DNA of 64,000 bases from CAYTZN01 sp964442495 (lineage in GTDB: Bacteria > Pseudomonadota > Gammaproteobacteria > Legionellales > Legionellaceae), in the NCBI GenBank assembly GCA_964442495.1, contig CAYTZN010000001.1:118606-182605 (forward strand), read 5' to 3'. The notes below the pieces were generated by a model. That model had not been told where the DNA came from, did not search any database, and worked only from the letters and a program-made list of their open reading frames with translations. Made by a program: the position numbers and the translations under genes. How positions within the stretch are numbered: the stretch's first letter is position 1; every line of letters begins with the position of its first letter. Shown in pieces: positions 35,940-46,100 of the stretch.

Positions 35940-36610
35940 CCCCTTACAGGCACAGCAGTTTGCTGAGAAATCAATGCAACCAACTCTTCTTGGAACAAGT
36001 CATAACGATTTAGCAATTTATTGGCACTCGTGGTATAACGGTTATAAGCAATAACTGCTGGAATCGCCGTGAATAAACCCAACGCGGTAGCAACCAATGC
36101 TTCAGATATACCAGGTGCGACCATTGCAATAGTCGCTTGTTGGGCCTGGCCCAGCGCTTGGAAGGAGGTCATGATTCCCCACACTGTTCCAAATAAACCA
36201 ATAAAAGGCGCAATAGAACCCACTGAAGCAAAAACAGGAAGATGATTTTCTAAACCTTCAGCTTCTTTCGCATGGCTAATTTGCATGACCCGCTGAATGG
36301 GCTCAAGCTCAACACGTCCTTGTTGTCGAACGCGAATAAACTCTTTAAAACCTGCATGAAAAATAGCCGCCAAACCTTGTTTTTCTTCACTATTACTATC
36401 AATATCAGCATAAAGTTTACTTAAATCGCTGCTCGCCCAAAATCGCCGACTGAATGCCTCGTATTGTTGCTTCATCTGCTTAAAATACCAAGCTCTCTGC
36501 AAAATTAAAGTCCAGGAGGAAACTGATGCAACCAATAAAATAAGCATGACTGATTTTACAATCATCCCTGCTTGCAAAAAATAACCTATAGCATTTGCAT
36601 GATGAACCAC
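35936..36610 (-). CDS. tolQ: Tol-Pal system protein TolQ
   Basis: TolQ is an ExbB/MotA-type inner-membrane motor subunit. I prefer the GTG at 36610, five bases after a strong ggagg site (36616-36620); the ATG at 36625 lies before that site. This gives about 224 residues. Three membrane segments are visible, including the conserved VGSIAPFIGLFGTVWGIMTS and EALVATALGLFTAIPAVIAY. It follows ybgC by about 20 bases. Confidence 0.95.
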   Translation of the reverse strand: MVHHANAIGYFLQAGMIVKSVMLILLVASVSSWTLILQRAWYFKQMKQQYEAFSRRFWASSDLSKLYADIDSNSEEKQGLAAIFHAGFKEFIRVRQQGRVELEPIQRVMQISHAKEAEGLENHLPVFASVGSIAPFIGLFGTVWGIMTSFQALGQAQQATIAMVAPGISEALVATALGLFTAIPAVIAYNRYTTSANKLLNRYDLFQEELVALISQQTAVPVRG

Positions 36611-36631
36611 GTTCCCCTCCAGCATTCAATA

Positions 36632-37039
36632 TTAAATTAATTTATCCGGTAAGCGCTTTGGCTTTAAGTGGCGATTGACACAAACCACTTGAATTGTGGC
36701 TTCACTCAATAATTGCCCCAACTGATTATACATGACTTGCCTAAACATTACGCTACAGGATTTTTTTTTAGAAAAAGTTGTCTTGATGCTTAACACATCG
36801 TCAAGTCGGGCTGGGTACAAAAAACGAAGATGAGCATCATGAACAGCAAAATATGTATCATCAGTTGCCATAATCGTCAAAGAAAATCCTTTATCCCGCA
36901 AGGCCTCCGTTCTCGCCCTCTCAAAAAAAAGCAAATAATTAGCGTGATAGACAATTCCAATTACATCAGTGTCTTCAATATAAACTCTACACGCAAATGA
37001 ATATTCTGTTGTATTTGAAATCACCTCAGCCATGCTCAA
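36632..37039 (-). CDS. ybgC: Acyl-CoA thioesterase YbgC (Tol-Pal-associated)
   Basis: YbgC is a hotdog-fold thioesterase active on short-chain acyl-CoA or acyl-ACP, linked with phospholipid metabolism. The 135-residue protein has the active-site segment (VYIEDTDVIGIVYHANYLLF), with the catalytic Asp and the HANY motif. It is the first gene of the tol cluster, as in E. coli, and overlaps the end of ruvB by 14 bases. Confidence 0.94.
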   Translation of the reverse strand: MSMAEVISNTTEYSFACRVYIEDTDVIGIVYHANYLLFFERARTEALRDKGFSLTIMATDDTYFAVHDAHLRFLYPARLDDVLSIKTTFSKKKSCSVMFRQVMYNQLGQLLSEATIQVVCVNRHLKPKRLPDKLI

Positions 37040-38036
37040 TCATCGTCAAACCAAAATGTTGATAAGCTGCGTTCGTAGCAACCCTTCCGCGTGATGTTCT
37101 CATTAAAAATCCTTGTTGAATAAGATAAGGCTCAATAACATCTTCGATGGTACCTTTTTCTTCACCTATAGCTGCTGCAACGCTATCAAGACCCACCGGA
37201 CCACCATCAAAGCGCTCAATAATGGCTAAAAGAAGTTTCCTATCCATGATATCAAATCCATGGTCATCAACGCGTAACATTTCTAGAGCAAGGCGCGCAA
37301 TATCTGCCGTGATAATGCCTGTGCCTTTAACATCAGCATAATCACGAACACGTCGTAACAAACGATTTGCTATACGAGGCGTACCTCGAGAACGCGTAGC
37401 AATTTCCTTGGCACCGTCAGCTTCGGTTGATACATTCAATAATTTAGCTGAGCGCGTCACAATACTCATGAGCGCATCTATTGAATAAAACTCCAAGCGC
37501 TGAACAATCCCAAAGCGATCTCGTAAAGGAGACGTTAATGAGCCGGCCCGAGTTGTAGCTCCAATCAATGTAAAAGGAGGTAGCTCTAATTTTATGGACC
37601 TTGCAGCAGGGCCTTCTCCAATCATAATATCCAATTTGTAATCTTCCATTGCCGGGTACAAAATTTCTTCAATGACCGGACTGAGCCGATGAATTTCGTC
37701 AATAAACAGCACATCATTTTCTTGAAGATTAGTAAGAATCGCCGCGATATCGCCCGCGCGCTCAAGCACTGGTCCTGATGTTTGACGTAAATTAACTCCC
37801 ATTTCATGGGCAATGATATTCGCTAACGTGGTTTTTCCAAGACCAGGTGGACCAAAAATAAGAACGTGATCAAGTGCATCCTGGCGCTTGATAGCAGCCT
37901 CAATAAAAATTCGCATTTGAGAACACACTTCATCCTGACCAATGTATTCATCGAGGCTCAAAGGACGTATGGCTCTATCCAAAACATCTTCAGACACAGT
38001 GGTTTGTACACTAATTAGGCGGTCGCTTTCTAACAT
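37026..38036 (-). CDS. ruvB: Holliday junction branch-migration helicase RuvB
   Basis: RuvB is the AAA+ motor that drives branch migration with RuvA. The 336-residue protein has normal length and clear motifs: RPLSLDEYIGQ, Walker A (GPPGLGKTTLANI), Walker B (DVLFIDEIHRL), sensor 1 (LIGATTRAGSL), the arginine finger (LRDRFGI) and GTPRIANRLLRRVRDYA. No ruvA or ruvC lies upstream; the next gene is divergent. It heads the ruvB-ybgC-tolQRAB transcript. Confidence 0.97.
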   Translation of the reverse strand: MLESDRLISVQTTVSEDVLDRAIRPLSLDEYIGQDEVCSQMRIFIEAAIKRQDALDHVLIFGPPGLGKTTLANIIAHEMGVNLRQTSGPVLERAGDIAAILTNLQENDVLFIDEIHRLSPVIEEILYPAMEDYKLDIMIGEGPAARSIKLELPPFTLIGATTRAGSLTSPLRDRFGIVQRLEFYSIDALMSIVTRSAKLLNVSTEADGAKEIATRSRGTPRIANRLLRRVRDYADVKGTGIITADIARLALEMLRVDDHGFDIMDRKLLLAIIERFDGGPVGLDSVAAAIGEEKGTIEDVIEPYLIQQGFLMRTSRGRVATNAAYQHFGLTMIEHG

Positions 38037-38299
38037 GAAGAACTACAATAAGATTAAATAAACCATTCTAACACAGCTTATAAAGGGATCTACCCATTAA
38101 AACAGAAGATAGTATGTCTACATTTTATTGCATGCTTTATGTACATGTAACTGTCTCTTTGTACTCATATAGTCGCGGCCTATGCCATGCTCCTTAAGTT
38201 ACCTTTACAATACTAAAAACTTTAGTGCGATGCCAAACTGAATTGTTTTAATTTTAGCAAATATGGTAGCATATAGACCGATTTTTAATAGGTATATTG

Positions 38300-39409
38300 A
38301 TGACAATAAATAAATCACTTAAAAGACTAGTATCTCTTGACGTATTTCGAGGGATTACCGTGGCGCTCATGATAATCGTCAATAGTTCTGGTAATCAAAC
38401 ACCTTACGCGTACCTTGCTCACTCTGATTGGAATGGCTGTACATTGGCTGATTTAGTTTTTCCTTTCTTTATTTTTACCGTTGGTGCCTCCTCTGCATTT
38501 ACTTTAACTTATGCTCAACAACGTAATACTTCGCTAACATCCCTCTTTATTAAAATACTTAAGCGCTCGTTGATACTTTTTTTAATTGGCCTCACTCTCA
38601 ATGCATTTCCCCACCATTTCGATTTTTCAACACTTAGGTTCTATGGTGTTCTTCAGCGGATTGCTATTTGCTATTTAGTCGTCTCCTTTCTATTCCTAAC
38701 CACCCGCGCCGCCACTCAATCCGTGTTTTTTTTAAGCATAATAGTGGGGTATTACCTTATCATGACAGATTGTCCCGTTCCTGGTTATGTAGGGCCACGT
38801 CTAGCGCCTGAAGGCAATTTTGCAGCGTACGTTGATAGGCTTATTTTTTCATCGCATCACTTGTACGGAAAAAAATTTGATCCAGAGGGCTTGTTAAGCA
38901 CGTTACCTGCTATTGCAACTGCCTTAATGGGGTGTCTCACAGGAACATGGTTAATGAGGGTGGAGAGTCCTACTAAAAAAATTGCGGGCATGATGATAGC
39001 AGGAATACTGTCCATGTTAGCAGGAATGCTTTGGGGGGGATTTTTTCCTATCAATAAAACCTTATGGACAAGCTCGTATGTATTATGGACCGGGGGGTTA
39101 GCATTGCTTCTGTTGGCATTATGCTATTGGTTAATTGAGGTTAAAGCGTGGCTTAAGTGGTCAAAACCTTTTGAGTTCTTTGGCAAACATGCGATGCTCG
39201 CTTTTGTTCTACACGTCATATTCCTTAAAGTCCAAGCCATCATCTCGATGCCAATGATTGATGGCTCGTTAGGAAATTTACGCCTATATCTTACCCAACA
39301 TTTGTTTGGATGGGCGTCTCCACAAAATGCGTCTTTATTGTATGCCTTGAGTTATACCTTTTTATGGTTATCCTTTATCAAGCTCTATACGCTGTTCAAA
39401 AAAATCTAA
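38300..39409 (+). CDS. HGSNAT-like membrane acyltransferase
   Basis: The 369-residue polytopic protein starts at ATG 38300. The N-terminal signature (RLVSLDVFRGITVALMIIV, DLVFPFFIFTVGASSAFTL) and a gene-wide run of about ten membrane helices match the heparan-alpha-glucosaminide N-acetyltransferase family (DUF5009/HGSNAT C-terminal region). The lysosomal enzyme moves an acetyl group from cytosolic acetyl-CoA to a sugar across the membrane. Bacterial members are common but largely uncharacterised, and modification of cell-surface or wall sugars is the likely role. It stands alone between ruvB and hemB. Confidence 0.82.
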   Translation: MTINKSLKRLVSLDVFRGITVALMIIVNSSGNQTPYAYLAHSDWNGCTLADLVFPFFIFTVGASSAFTLTYAQQRNTSLTSLFIKILKRSLILFLIGLTLNAFPHHFDFSTLRFYGVLQRIAICYLVVSFLFLTTRAATQSVFFLSIIVGYYLIMTDCPVPGYVGPRLAPEGNFAAYVDRLIFSSHHLYGKKFDPEGLLSTLPAIATALMGCLTGTWLMRVESPTKKIAGMMIAGILSMLAGMLWGGFFPINKTLWTSSYVLWTGGLALLLLALCYWLIEVKAWLKWSKPFEFFGKHAMLAFVLHVIFLKVQAIISMPMIDGSLGNLRLYLTQHLFGWASPQNASLLYALSYTFLWLSFIKLYTLFKKI

Positions 39410-39444
39410 TTTATAGTAAACCCTTAGCTCACCGCATCCAATGC

Positions 39445-40458
39445 TTAGTGTGCATCACGAAGCCAAACGGCCACTTCTTTTGCATAGTACGTGATTATAA
39501 AATCTGCCCCTGCACGGTGAATTGAGGTGAGCACTTCCAAGACACCTTTTTTTTCATCAATCCATCCTTTTTCGGCTGCGGCCTTTAGCATAGCGAATTC
39601 TCCACTGGTATGGTAAGCGCCAAGCGGTAAATGGGGGTAGGCTTTTTTCACTTTGTAAATAATATCAAGATACGTATGCGCTGGTTTTACCATGAGCATA
39701 TCAGCTCCTTCTGCTACGTCTAATGCTGATTCCCTTATCGCCTCATTCCCATTTGAGTAATCCATTTGATAGGTCTTTCTATCGCCAAACTGGGGGGCTC
39801 CTTCAGCAGCTTGCCGAAAAGGTCCGTACATGGAAGAGGCATACTTAACAGAATAACTTAAAATAGGAAGGTGTTGATAACCGGCATTATCTAGAGCAAT
39901 TCGAATATGCTGAACCATTCCATCCATATTGCCACTTGGAGCAATCACATCGCTCCCGGCTTTTGCATGACTTACGGCTTGTAACGCTAATAATGCTAGG
40001 GTTTTATCATTATCTACATAAAATTCTGAATCATTCTCAAGCTGAGTCACCACACCACAATGACCATGATCAGTGTACTCACAAAAACACACATCTGTGA
40101 TGACAAGAATGCTTGGAGCTATTTTTTTAATGATAGCAATAGCAGATTGAACGATGCCTTTATCAGAATATGAGTCCGTTCCTAAAGAATCTTTGTGTTC
40201 GGGAATACCAAATAGAATAATATTTTTAATACCAAGCACTAGGAGCGCATGAATTTCGGCTTCTAAATTATCTAAACTGATTTGATAATGACCCGGCATA
40301 GAGGCAATAGGATGCTTAATACCCGTGCCATGCTTAATAAAAAGAGGTAAAATTAATTTTTGAGTGCTTACAGTATGCTCTTTTACCAACTCCCTCATCT
40401 TATCACTTCTTCTTAATCGACGAAGTCGTGTTTGGGGAAAAAGGCTTGTTTCATGCAT
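39445..40458 (-). CDS. hemB: Delta-aminolevulinic acid dehydratase (porphobilinogen synthase)
   Basis: HemB condenses two 5-aminolevulinate molecules to porphobilinogen in haem synthesis. The 337-residue protein has the two substrate-binding lysines, in SYSVKYASSMYGPFR and GADMLMVKPAHTYLDI, and the metal loop (TDVCFCEYTDHGHCG), whose cysteines suggest a zinc site. The length is normal. The gene is convergent with the HGSNAT-like gene. Confidence 0.96.
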   Translation of the reverse strand: MHETSLFPQTRLRRLRRSDKMRELVKEHTVSTQKLILPLFIKHGTGIKHPIASMPGHYQISLDNLEAEIHALLVLGIKNIILFGIPEHKDSLGTDSYSDKGIVQSAIAIIKKIAPSILVITDVCFCEYTDHGHCGVVTQLENDSEFYVDNDKTLALLALQAVSHAKAGSDVIAPSGNMDGMVQHIRIALDNAGYQHLPILSYSVKYASSMYGPFRQAAEGAPQFGDRKTYQMDYSNGNEAIRESALDVAEGADMLMVKPAHTYLDIIYKVKKAYPHLPLGAYHTSGEFAMLKAAAEKGWIDEKKGVLEVLTSIHRAGADFIITYYAKEVAVWLRDAH

Positions 40459-40566
40459 AACTTATCCTATTGATTCGCTCAAAATTCCCATTATAACGCG
40501 ACACCTCATGATTTTACATTTTTTAATCAAATCAATGGATGCAAAAATGGGGAGTCTCTATTAATG

Positions 40567-41001
40567 CTAATGTTTTGCGCCCCGCTTTTTTAATTTATGC
40601 TGAACCATAAACGTTAATACTCTATGTTGTTCTTGAGACATTTGATCATTAAAAAGAGTAAGAATTTTTTGCTTACCTTTGCCGCCTAACGTTAACAAGG
40701 TAAAAAGCCCCCCATCAAACAGTAAGAACGCCTCTTCATATCTGAGGGAGACTCCATTAATCTCGTGCAACAGCCAATAACCTGGATGGTACGTCAGTTT
40801 ACAATAGCAAGACAAAGGCCTTCTATTCTTGACTAAACCCACAAACAATAGAATTAAAAGCAGCAAATATAAACCAATGACCACCCAAGGGAGTGCGGAG
40901 CGCAATATTACAATAGCGGCCATTGCGTGTATAAAAACAACACACCGCAAATAATCATTTGATGGACGAAGGGTGATCGTAAAGTCTGATGTAGGCAACA
41001 A
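40567..41001 (-). CDS. ygfX: YgfX/CptA-family membrane protein
   Basis: YgfX (CptA) is a small inner-membrane protein encoded downstream of sdhE in many gammaproteobacteria. I place the start at the TTG at 41001, ten bases after an aaggag site inside sdhE, giving about 144 residues; an in-frame ATG at 41034 would extend the overlap. Two adjacent membrane helices (about residues 20-55) precede a cytosolic domain (SYEEAFLLFDGGLFTL as read around the middle is approximate). The gene pairing with sdhE supports the call more than sequence does. Confidence 0.7.
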   Translation of the reverse strand: MLPTSDFTITLRPSNDYLRCVVFIHAMAAIVILRSALPWVVIGLYLLLLILLFVGLVKNRRPLSCYCKLTYHPGYWLLHEINGVSLRYEEAFLLFDGGLFTLLTLGGKGKQKILTLFNDQMSQEQHRVLTFMVQHKLKKRGAKH

Positions 41002-41218
41002 TAGTTTCAAACTCCTTATCTGTGGGCTTTTCATACCCCATTAACCACGCGTACAAATCAGGATCAGGGACCTCTAATATACGCTCAAAAAGCCCAAGCT
41101 CTTCTTCGGATAAATTATCAATCTTAGAACGTGAAAATCGTTGAAGCATTAAATCGAGTTCAAGCATGCCTCGTCGGCATTGCCAATTTATTTTAGCTTT
41201 TCGTTCGGGAGTAATCAT
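40955..41218 (-). CDS. sdhE: Succinate dehydrogenase flavinylation factor SdhE
   Basis: SdhE helps attach FAD covalently to SdhA. The conserved CRRGMLELDLML motif (the RGxxE of the family) and the ending YEKPTDKEFETIVAYIR are clear. I chose ATG 41218 because it puts the motif at the usual distance from the N-terminus (MITPERKAKINWQCRRG), giving 87 residues; ATGs at 41227 and 41275 are also in frame. It overlaps ygfX and is divergent from ygfZ. Confidence 0.92.
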   Translation of the reverse strand: MITPERKAKINWQCRRGMLELDLMLQRFSRSKIDNLSEEELGLFERILEVPDPDLYAWLMGYEKPTDKEFETIVAYIRLYDHPSSIK

Positions 41219-41293
41219 AAGAGCCATCCTATCTGTATACAACGCGATTGATGCTACACTAGGTCCTATAATCACTGCAATGAATACAACAAC

Positions 41294-42265
41294 ATGACAA
41301 CAGCAAATTATCCTATTAACGCCAGAGAATACACCTGCTTTACTCCAATAGAGAATGAACTCTCCTTTGAAAAAAATACAAACTATCTTTTTGAATTATC
41401 ATACTTAGCGGGTATCCACATTGAAGGAGAAGCGGCGCAAATTTTTTTGCAAGGCCAAGTGACCTGTGATGTAAATGAAGTAAGCCTGCAGCAGTGTCGT
41501 CAAGGCGCATTGTGTAATTTAAAAGGCCGAATACTCGCCCTACTCGACATTGTTCAATGGCAACAGCATGGTTTTCAATTGATTGTTCCAGCGGATATTC
41601 TTCATCAAACGCAAGCAAATTTAGCCAAAACAGCCCTGTTTTCTCGAGTTACTCTCACAGCCAAAGCCAACTACCAAATGTTTGGGTTTTATTTACAAAA
41701 TGAGATGGATACGACACCTATGGATGAGAATCTCCCATCCAACAAGTATGAGTGTATTCAAGGAGAACATTATTGCGGTTACTATATTGGTGATAATTTA
41801 TTCATTTTTATGGTTGAAACCGAACAGGTAAGAGACTTCACACAGCCTTTTATCAAACGTTCACAATGGCGAGGCTCTCTTGCATGGCATGCATTACAGC
41901 TTGCAAGTAAGCACCTGGAGATTTACCCCGAGTCACGCGGGCTATTCTTGCCTCATCGAATTGATCTACAACACACGCAATATTTAAGTTTTAATAAGGG
42001 GTGCTATAAGGGACAAGAAATCATTGCCAGAACCCATTACCGCGCAAAACTTAAACACGGTTTAAAAATATATACTATTCAAACTGACGCCGCCTTACAA
42101 TCAGGTCAAAAGATATTCAGTGAAAATGGCACCACGGAGGTTGGCGAGCTTGTCGATTACTGCCCCATCGGGAATAATGCCTATCTCATTGCAACAAGCA
42201 TTGTGCTAGAAGCACCATCAAAGATTAAGCTCGAGCACCATTCTGATTTGATAGTGCTCGGGTAG
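41294..42265 (+). CDS. ygfZ: Folate-binding protein YgfZ
   Basis: YgfZ is a tetrahydrofolate-binding, GcvT-like protein that supports iron-sulfur cluster enzymes such as MiaB. The 323-residue protein has the diagnostic KGCYKGQEIIARTHYR motif with the functional Cys near residue 237, and the N-terminal segment IEGEAAQIFLQGQVTCDV. It is divergent from sdhE, as in E. coli, with about 75 bases between starts. Confidence 0.93.
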   Translation: MTTANYPINAREYTCFTPIENELSFEKNTNYLFELSYLAGIHIEGEAAQIFLQGQVTCDVNEVSLQQCRQGALCNLKGRILALLDIVQWQQHGFQLIVPADILHQTQANLAKTALFSRVTLTAKANYQMFGFYLQNEMDTTPMDENLPSNKYECIQGEHYCGYYIGDNLFIFMVETEQVRDFTQPFIKRSQWRGSLAWHALQLASKHLEIYPESRGLFLPHRIDLQHTQYLSFNKGCYKGQEIIARTHYRAKLKHGLKIYTIQTDAALQSGQKIFSENGTTEVGELVDYCPIGNNAYLIATSIVLEAPSKIKLEHHSDLIVLG

Positions 42266-42300
42266 TTGAATAGAGAGCCTGCTTTCGTCAACACAGCACA

Positions 42301-42840
42301 TTACTTACCAGGTAGCATGCGCTTTAAAACGTTATCTTTATCTATAAAGTGGTGTTTTAGTGCGCCCGCAACGTGCAAAACAACCAATACTATTAATACC
42401 CATGCAATGGTTTCATGAGCTTGATTCATCAATTTTGCAAGTGCCTTATTGGCTTCTATAGGAAGTGGCATTGGAATCAGGCCCAAATACACAGGCACCC
42501 TATTCGCAGCAACTGACATTATCCATCCACATATGGGCATAACGATTAGAAACAAATAAAAGCTATATTGAACAATGCGAGAGACAACTTTATCCCACAT
42601 TGATACTGTTGGAGGAAGTACAGGTTTACCACGGTACATTATCAAAAAAAACCGTAAGACCGTTAAAAACAATACGGTAAGGCCTAATGATTTATGAATA
42701 GCATAAGCAAGCGATTGGTATTGCTCCGGAACACTTTCAAGAAAAAAACTAACGGACAACATGGTGATTACAATAAAAGCTATTACCCAATGGAATAGCT
42801 TTGAGCCTGAAGAATAGTGAGTAACAATATTTTTGTTCAT
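42301..42840 (-). CDS. Cytochrome b561
   Basis: This is a small inner-membrane dihaem b-type cytochrome that can pass electrons from ubiquinol. I chose ATG 42840 because an aagga site lies eight bases upstream and it starts at the family's usual position (SGSKLFHWVIAF), giving 179 residues. Four membrane helices carry the haem-ligand histidines (HW in helix 1, AIHKSLG in helix 2, HETIAWVLIVLVVLHVAGAL at the end). It is convergent with ygfZ. Confidence 0.9.
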   Translation of the reverse strand: MNKNIVTHYSSGSKLFHWVIAFIVITMLSVSFFLESVPEQYQSLAYAIHKSLGLTVLFLTVLRFFLIMYRGKPVLPPTVSMWDKVVSRIVQYSFYLFLIVMPICGWIMSVAANRVPVYLGLIPMPLPIEANKALAKLMNQAHETIAWVLIVLVVLHVAGALKHHFIDKDNVLKRMLPGK

Positions 42841-43181
42841 TTTTATGTCCTTATTAAAAAAATCCTTTACCCCCACATCCTGGGAATTTCTCACGGCACC
42901 TTACAACCCATTGCGTTAAAAAAAGTTAACGCCCTATCTGGCAAGATAAAAGCATCTAAACATCCATTATAAAATCTAATCGCCAACGTTCCGCGCTTTA
43001 AGTGCGGAATCCAGTACGATCTTAATACGAGATCGAATGGTTTCCGCACATAAAGAACGTTATATAGGCAAGCACAATGCCATTTATGATTAAAAATTAG
43101 ATGCGTTTGCTCTGAACACAATCCCTGTCCTTTTCATTTTTATTCACACGCACTTTTGCCCTACCATCCCTAATTTTTATA
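42841..43181. other. Intergenic region with large palindrome
   Basis: The region between gdh and the cytochrome gene has no convincing gene; an open frame on the minus strand (42891-43121) has no protein-like features. Its main content is the interrupted palindrome at 42985-43061. Confidence 0.5.
42985..43061. repeat. Interrupted palindrome, 77 bases
   Basis: The ends are inverted: aacgttccgcgctttaagtg (then cggaa) at the left and ttccgcacataaagaacgtt at the right. They pair over the outer aacgttc and the inner tgcggaa, with small internal differences. The centre contains a second short inverted unit (gatcttaatacgagatc). It could fold as a branched hairpin or be a REP-like dispersed element. 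No T-tract follows. Confidence 0.6.
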
Positions 43182-46100
43182 TCATGCTTTTTGTAATAGT
43201 CCTCTATTTTCAGACTCTTGTATAATGGTTTGTGTCAAGTCCAAAAGCTCTCGAATAGCCACAAAAAACATGGTGTAATTAAGCACGCTGCTTGAACGCA
43301 AGTTTGTCAAAATATGCTGCCATCGTTCAATCAATGTCACATAATTTTGCGACCACGTTTTAAAATACTCAACTAAATCATCTGCATTGGACGTTACATC
43401 ACTGAGAATAATACCGGCCGCTAACTGGCGTTGCTGCCAGTCTAGATCGTCACGTAAAGCCTCTCTAGATAAGGCCTCCCAATGATTATCTGTAGGATGA
43501 ATAATAATTTGGGTACGAATCCAATCCAAGTCCAAAAACTCACCCATATTAAAATACATTTCAGCTGAGCGTGTAATATTAATCGAAAGTTGCTGTGCAA
43601 CTTCTAATATGTCCATTGAGGCAAACAAACCCCGTGTAATCGTGAGTTCATGAGCTAAGTCGTTAGGAATGCCTAAACTCTCATACCGCTCAAGATGCTT
43701 AATGTGTTGAGTGCGGTGTGCTTCTCCAAAAACACTTGGCATTGCTAATTTTAGCTCCGTCATACCAGGACCATATAGCTCGACCGCTTGTGTAATATCG
43801 AGGTGCGTTCGTTGTGTTCGCAAAAACCAACGGGTTACACGTCGAAGTAAGCGCACATACAACATCATGATTTCGGCTAACGTGTCTGCAGTAATGTGGT
43901 TATCCAATGTTTCAATTTGCTTCCATATGGCTTCCATGTTCAATACGCTTCGCGCAATGATGTAAGCGCTAACAATTGCGGCAACCGGAGCTCCTGTTTC
44001 ATCTTGCATTCGGTATACAAAGCTAAAGCCCATTTCATTGACAATAATATTGCTTAGCTTTGTCGCAATAATCTCTCGTTTTAGAGGATGTTGTTGCATC
44101 TCGTTACTGAAACGCTCTTGCAAGGGTTTTGGAAATGAACCAACCAAATATTGTTTTAAGTAAGGGTCCTCTGGCACATTTGAGGCAAGAATCGCCTCTT
44201 TCAAAATGATTTTACTGTAACAAAGCAACACAGACATACCAGGGCTGCTCAAGCCTTTACCCATCAACTTATTTTCCATCAAGGCTTTTTCATTAGGTAA
44301 AAACTCAAGCGCCCTATCAAGCTTTCCTGTACGCTCTAATTCACTGATATAACGACTATGAAGTTCAATTGAACGAATAGATTGTGTTGTAGCTAAGCTA
44401 ATGGCACGCGTTTGAAGATAATTCTCACGCAACACAAGTGCGGCCACTTCATTTGTCATGTCGCTTAAGAGTTCATTACGTTGTTTAAATGTTAAATCAC
44501 CTGCGGCAACAATACTATTGAGTAAAATTTTAATGTTTACTTCTTTATCGGAGCAGCTCACGCCTGCGGAATTATCGATAAAATCAGTGTAAATTAACCC
44601 ACCGTTTAAAGAGTATTCTACTCTCGCTAACTGCGTGAATCCTAAGTTACCACCCTCACCTACAACTTTACAGCGAAGTTGCTTAGCATTGATACGGATA
44701 GCATCATTAGTTCTGTCACCTACCTCCGCATTTGTTTCAGTGGATGCCTTCACAAACGTACCAATCCCTGCACTCCAGAGAAGGTCAAACTTTGCTTTAA
44801 GAATAATTTTTATCAGTTCATTAGGCTCAATAGATGCTTGTTTGATACCAAAAACATGCTTCATTTCTTTACTAACCACAATGGACTTGGCATTGCGATT
44901 AAATACGCCACCGCCTTTAGAAATTAATTTTTTATCATAATCCGCCCAAGTTGAACGAGGTAAATCAAATAAACGTTGTCTCTCTACCAAACTCACTAAT
45001 GGATTAGGCTCTGGGTCAATAAAGATATGAGCATGGTTAAAGGCCGCAAGAAGCTTGATATGATTAGACAACAACATGCCATTGCCAAAGACATCGCCCG
45101 CCATATCGCCAATACCAACAACAGTAAAATCTGTTGTTTTAATATCAACGCCCATTTCATAAAAATGTCGCTTAACAGACTCCCATGCTCCTTTTGCTGT
45201 AATGCCCATTTTTTTATGGTCATAGCCAATAGAGCCACCGGAAGCAAAAGCATCTCCCAACCAGAACCCATATTGCAGAGAAATTTCATTGGCTATGTCT
45301 GAAAAAGTAGCCGTGCCTTTATCCGCTGCAACCACCAAATAAGGGTCATCCTCATCATAACAAACAACATCTAAAGGTTTGGAAACAATACCTTCTTGAT
45401 AATTGTCGGTAATATCAAGAAGCCCACGAATAAAGCTTTGATAGCAAGAAATGCCTTCAGCAAGCACTTCCTCTCGCGATCCATTTACAGGCAATCGTTT
45501 AGCAACAAAGCCACCTTTCGCTCCACTGGGCACAATCACTGCATTTTTTACCTGCTGTGCTTTCATTAAGCCTAATATTTCCGTGCGAAAATCTTCTTTC
45601 CGATCAGACCACCGTAACCCCCCGCGAGATACTTTTCCGCAGCGAAGGTGTACGCCTTCAAATTGAGGTGAATAGACAAATATTTCAAACATAGGGTAAG
45701 GCCGAGGCACACCAGCAATAGCCTTGCTGTTTAATTTGATAGAAATATAATCTTTAGGGTCACCCTTTTCAGTTCGTTGGTAATAGTTGGTTCGTAACGT
45801 GGCCGTAATAGCCTGTACATATTGTCTGATGATTTTATCTTCATCAAGATTCGCCACACTGTCTAAATCAGTCCATATATCCGCAACAAGCGCATTAAAT
45901 TTCTCTTCACGATGCTCTGACATGTCTGGATGAAAACGTAACTCAAATAACTCAACTACTTTTTTTGCAACAACCGCATTATTGTTTAAAGCTGTCTCTA
46001 TGTATTCTTGACTAAAGGTAAATCCAATTTGCTTGAAATATTTAGCATAGGTGCGTAAAACAGCGACCTGCCGCCAATCAAGACCTGCTCCCAATACAAG

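Noticed and set aside
42891..43121. Open frame of 76 codons on the minus strand between gdh and cytochrome b561
   Set aside because: It overlaps the palindrome, has no ribosome site and no protein-like composition. Treated as chance.
44996..45302. Open frames of about 90 codons in both directions within the glutamate dehydrogenase gene
   Set aside because: Shadows of the gdh coding sequence; codon pattern and conservation belong to gdh.
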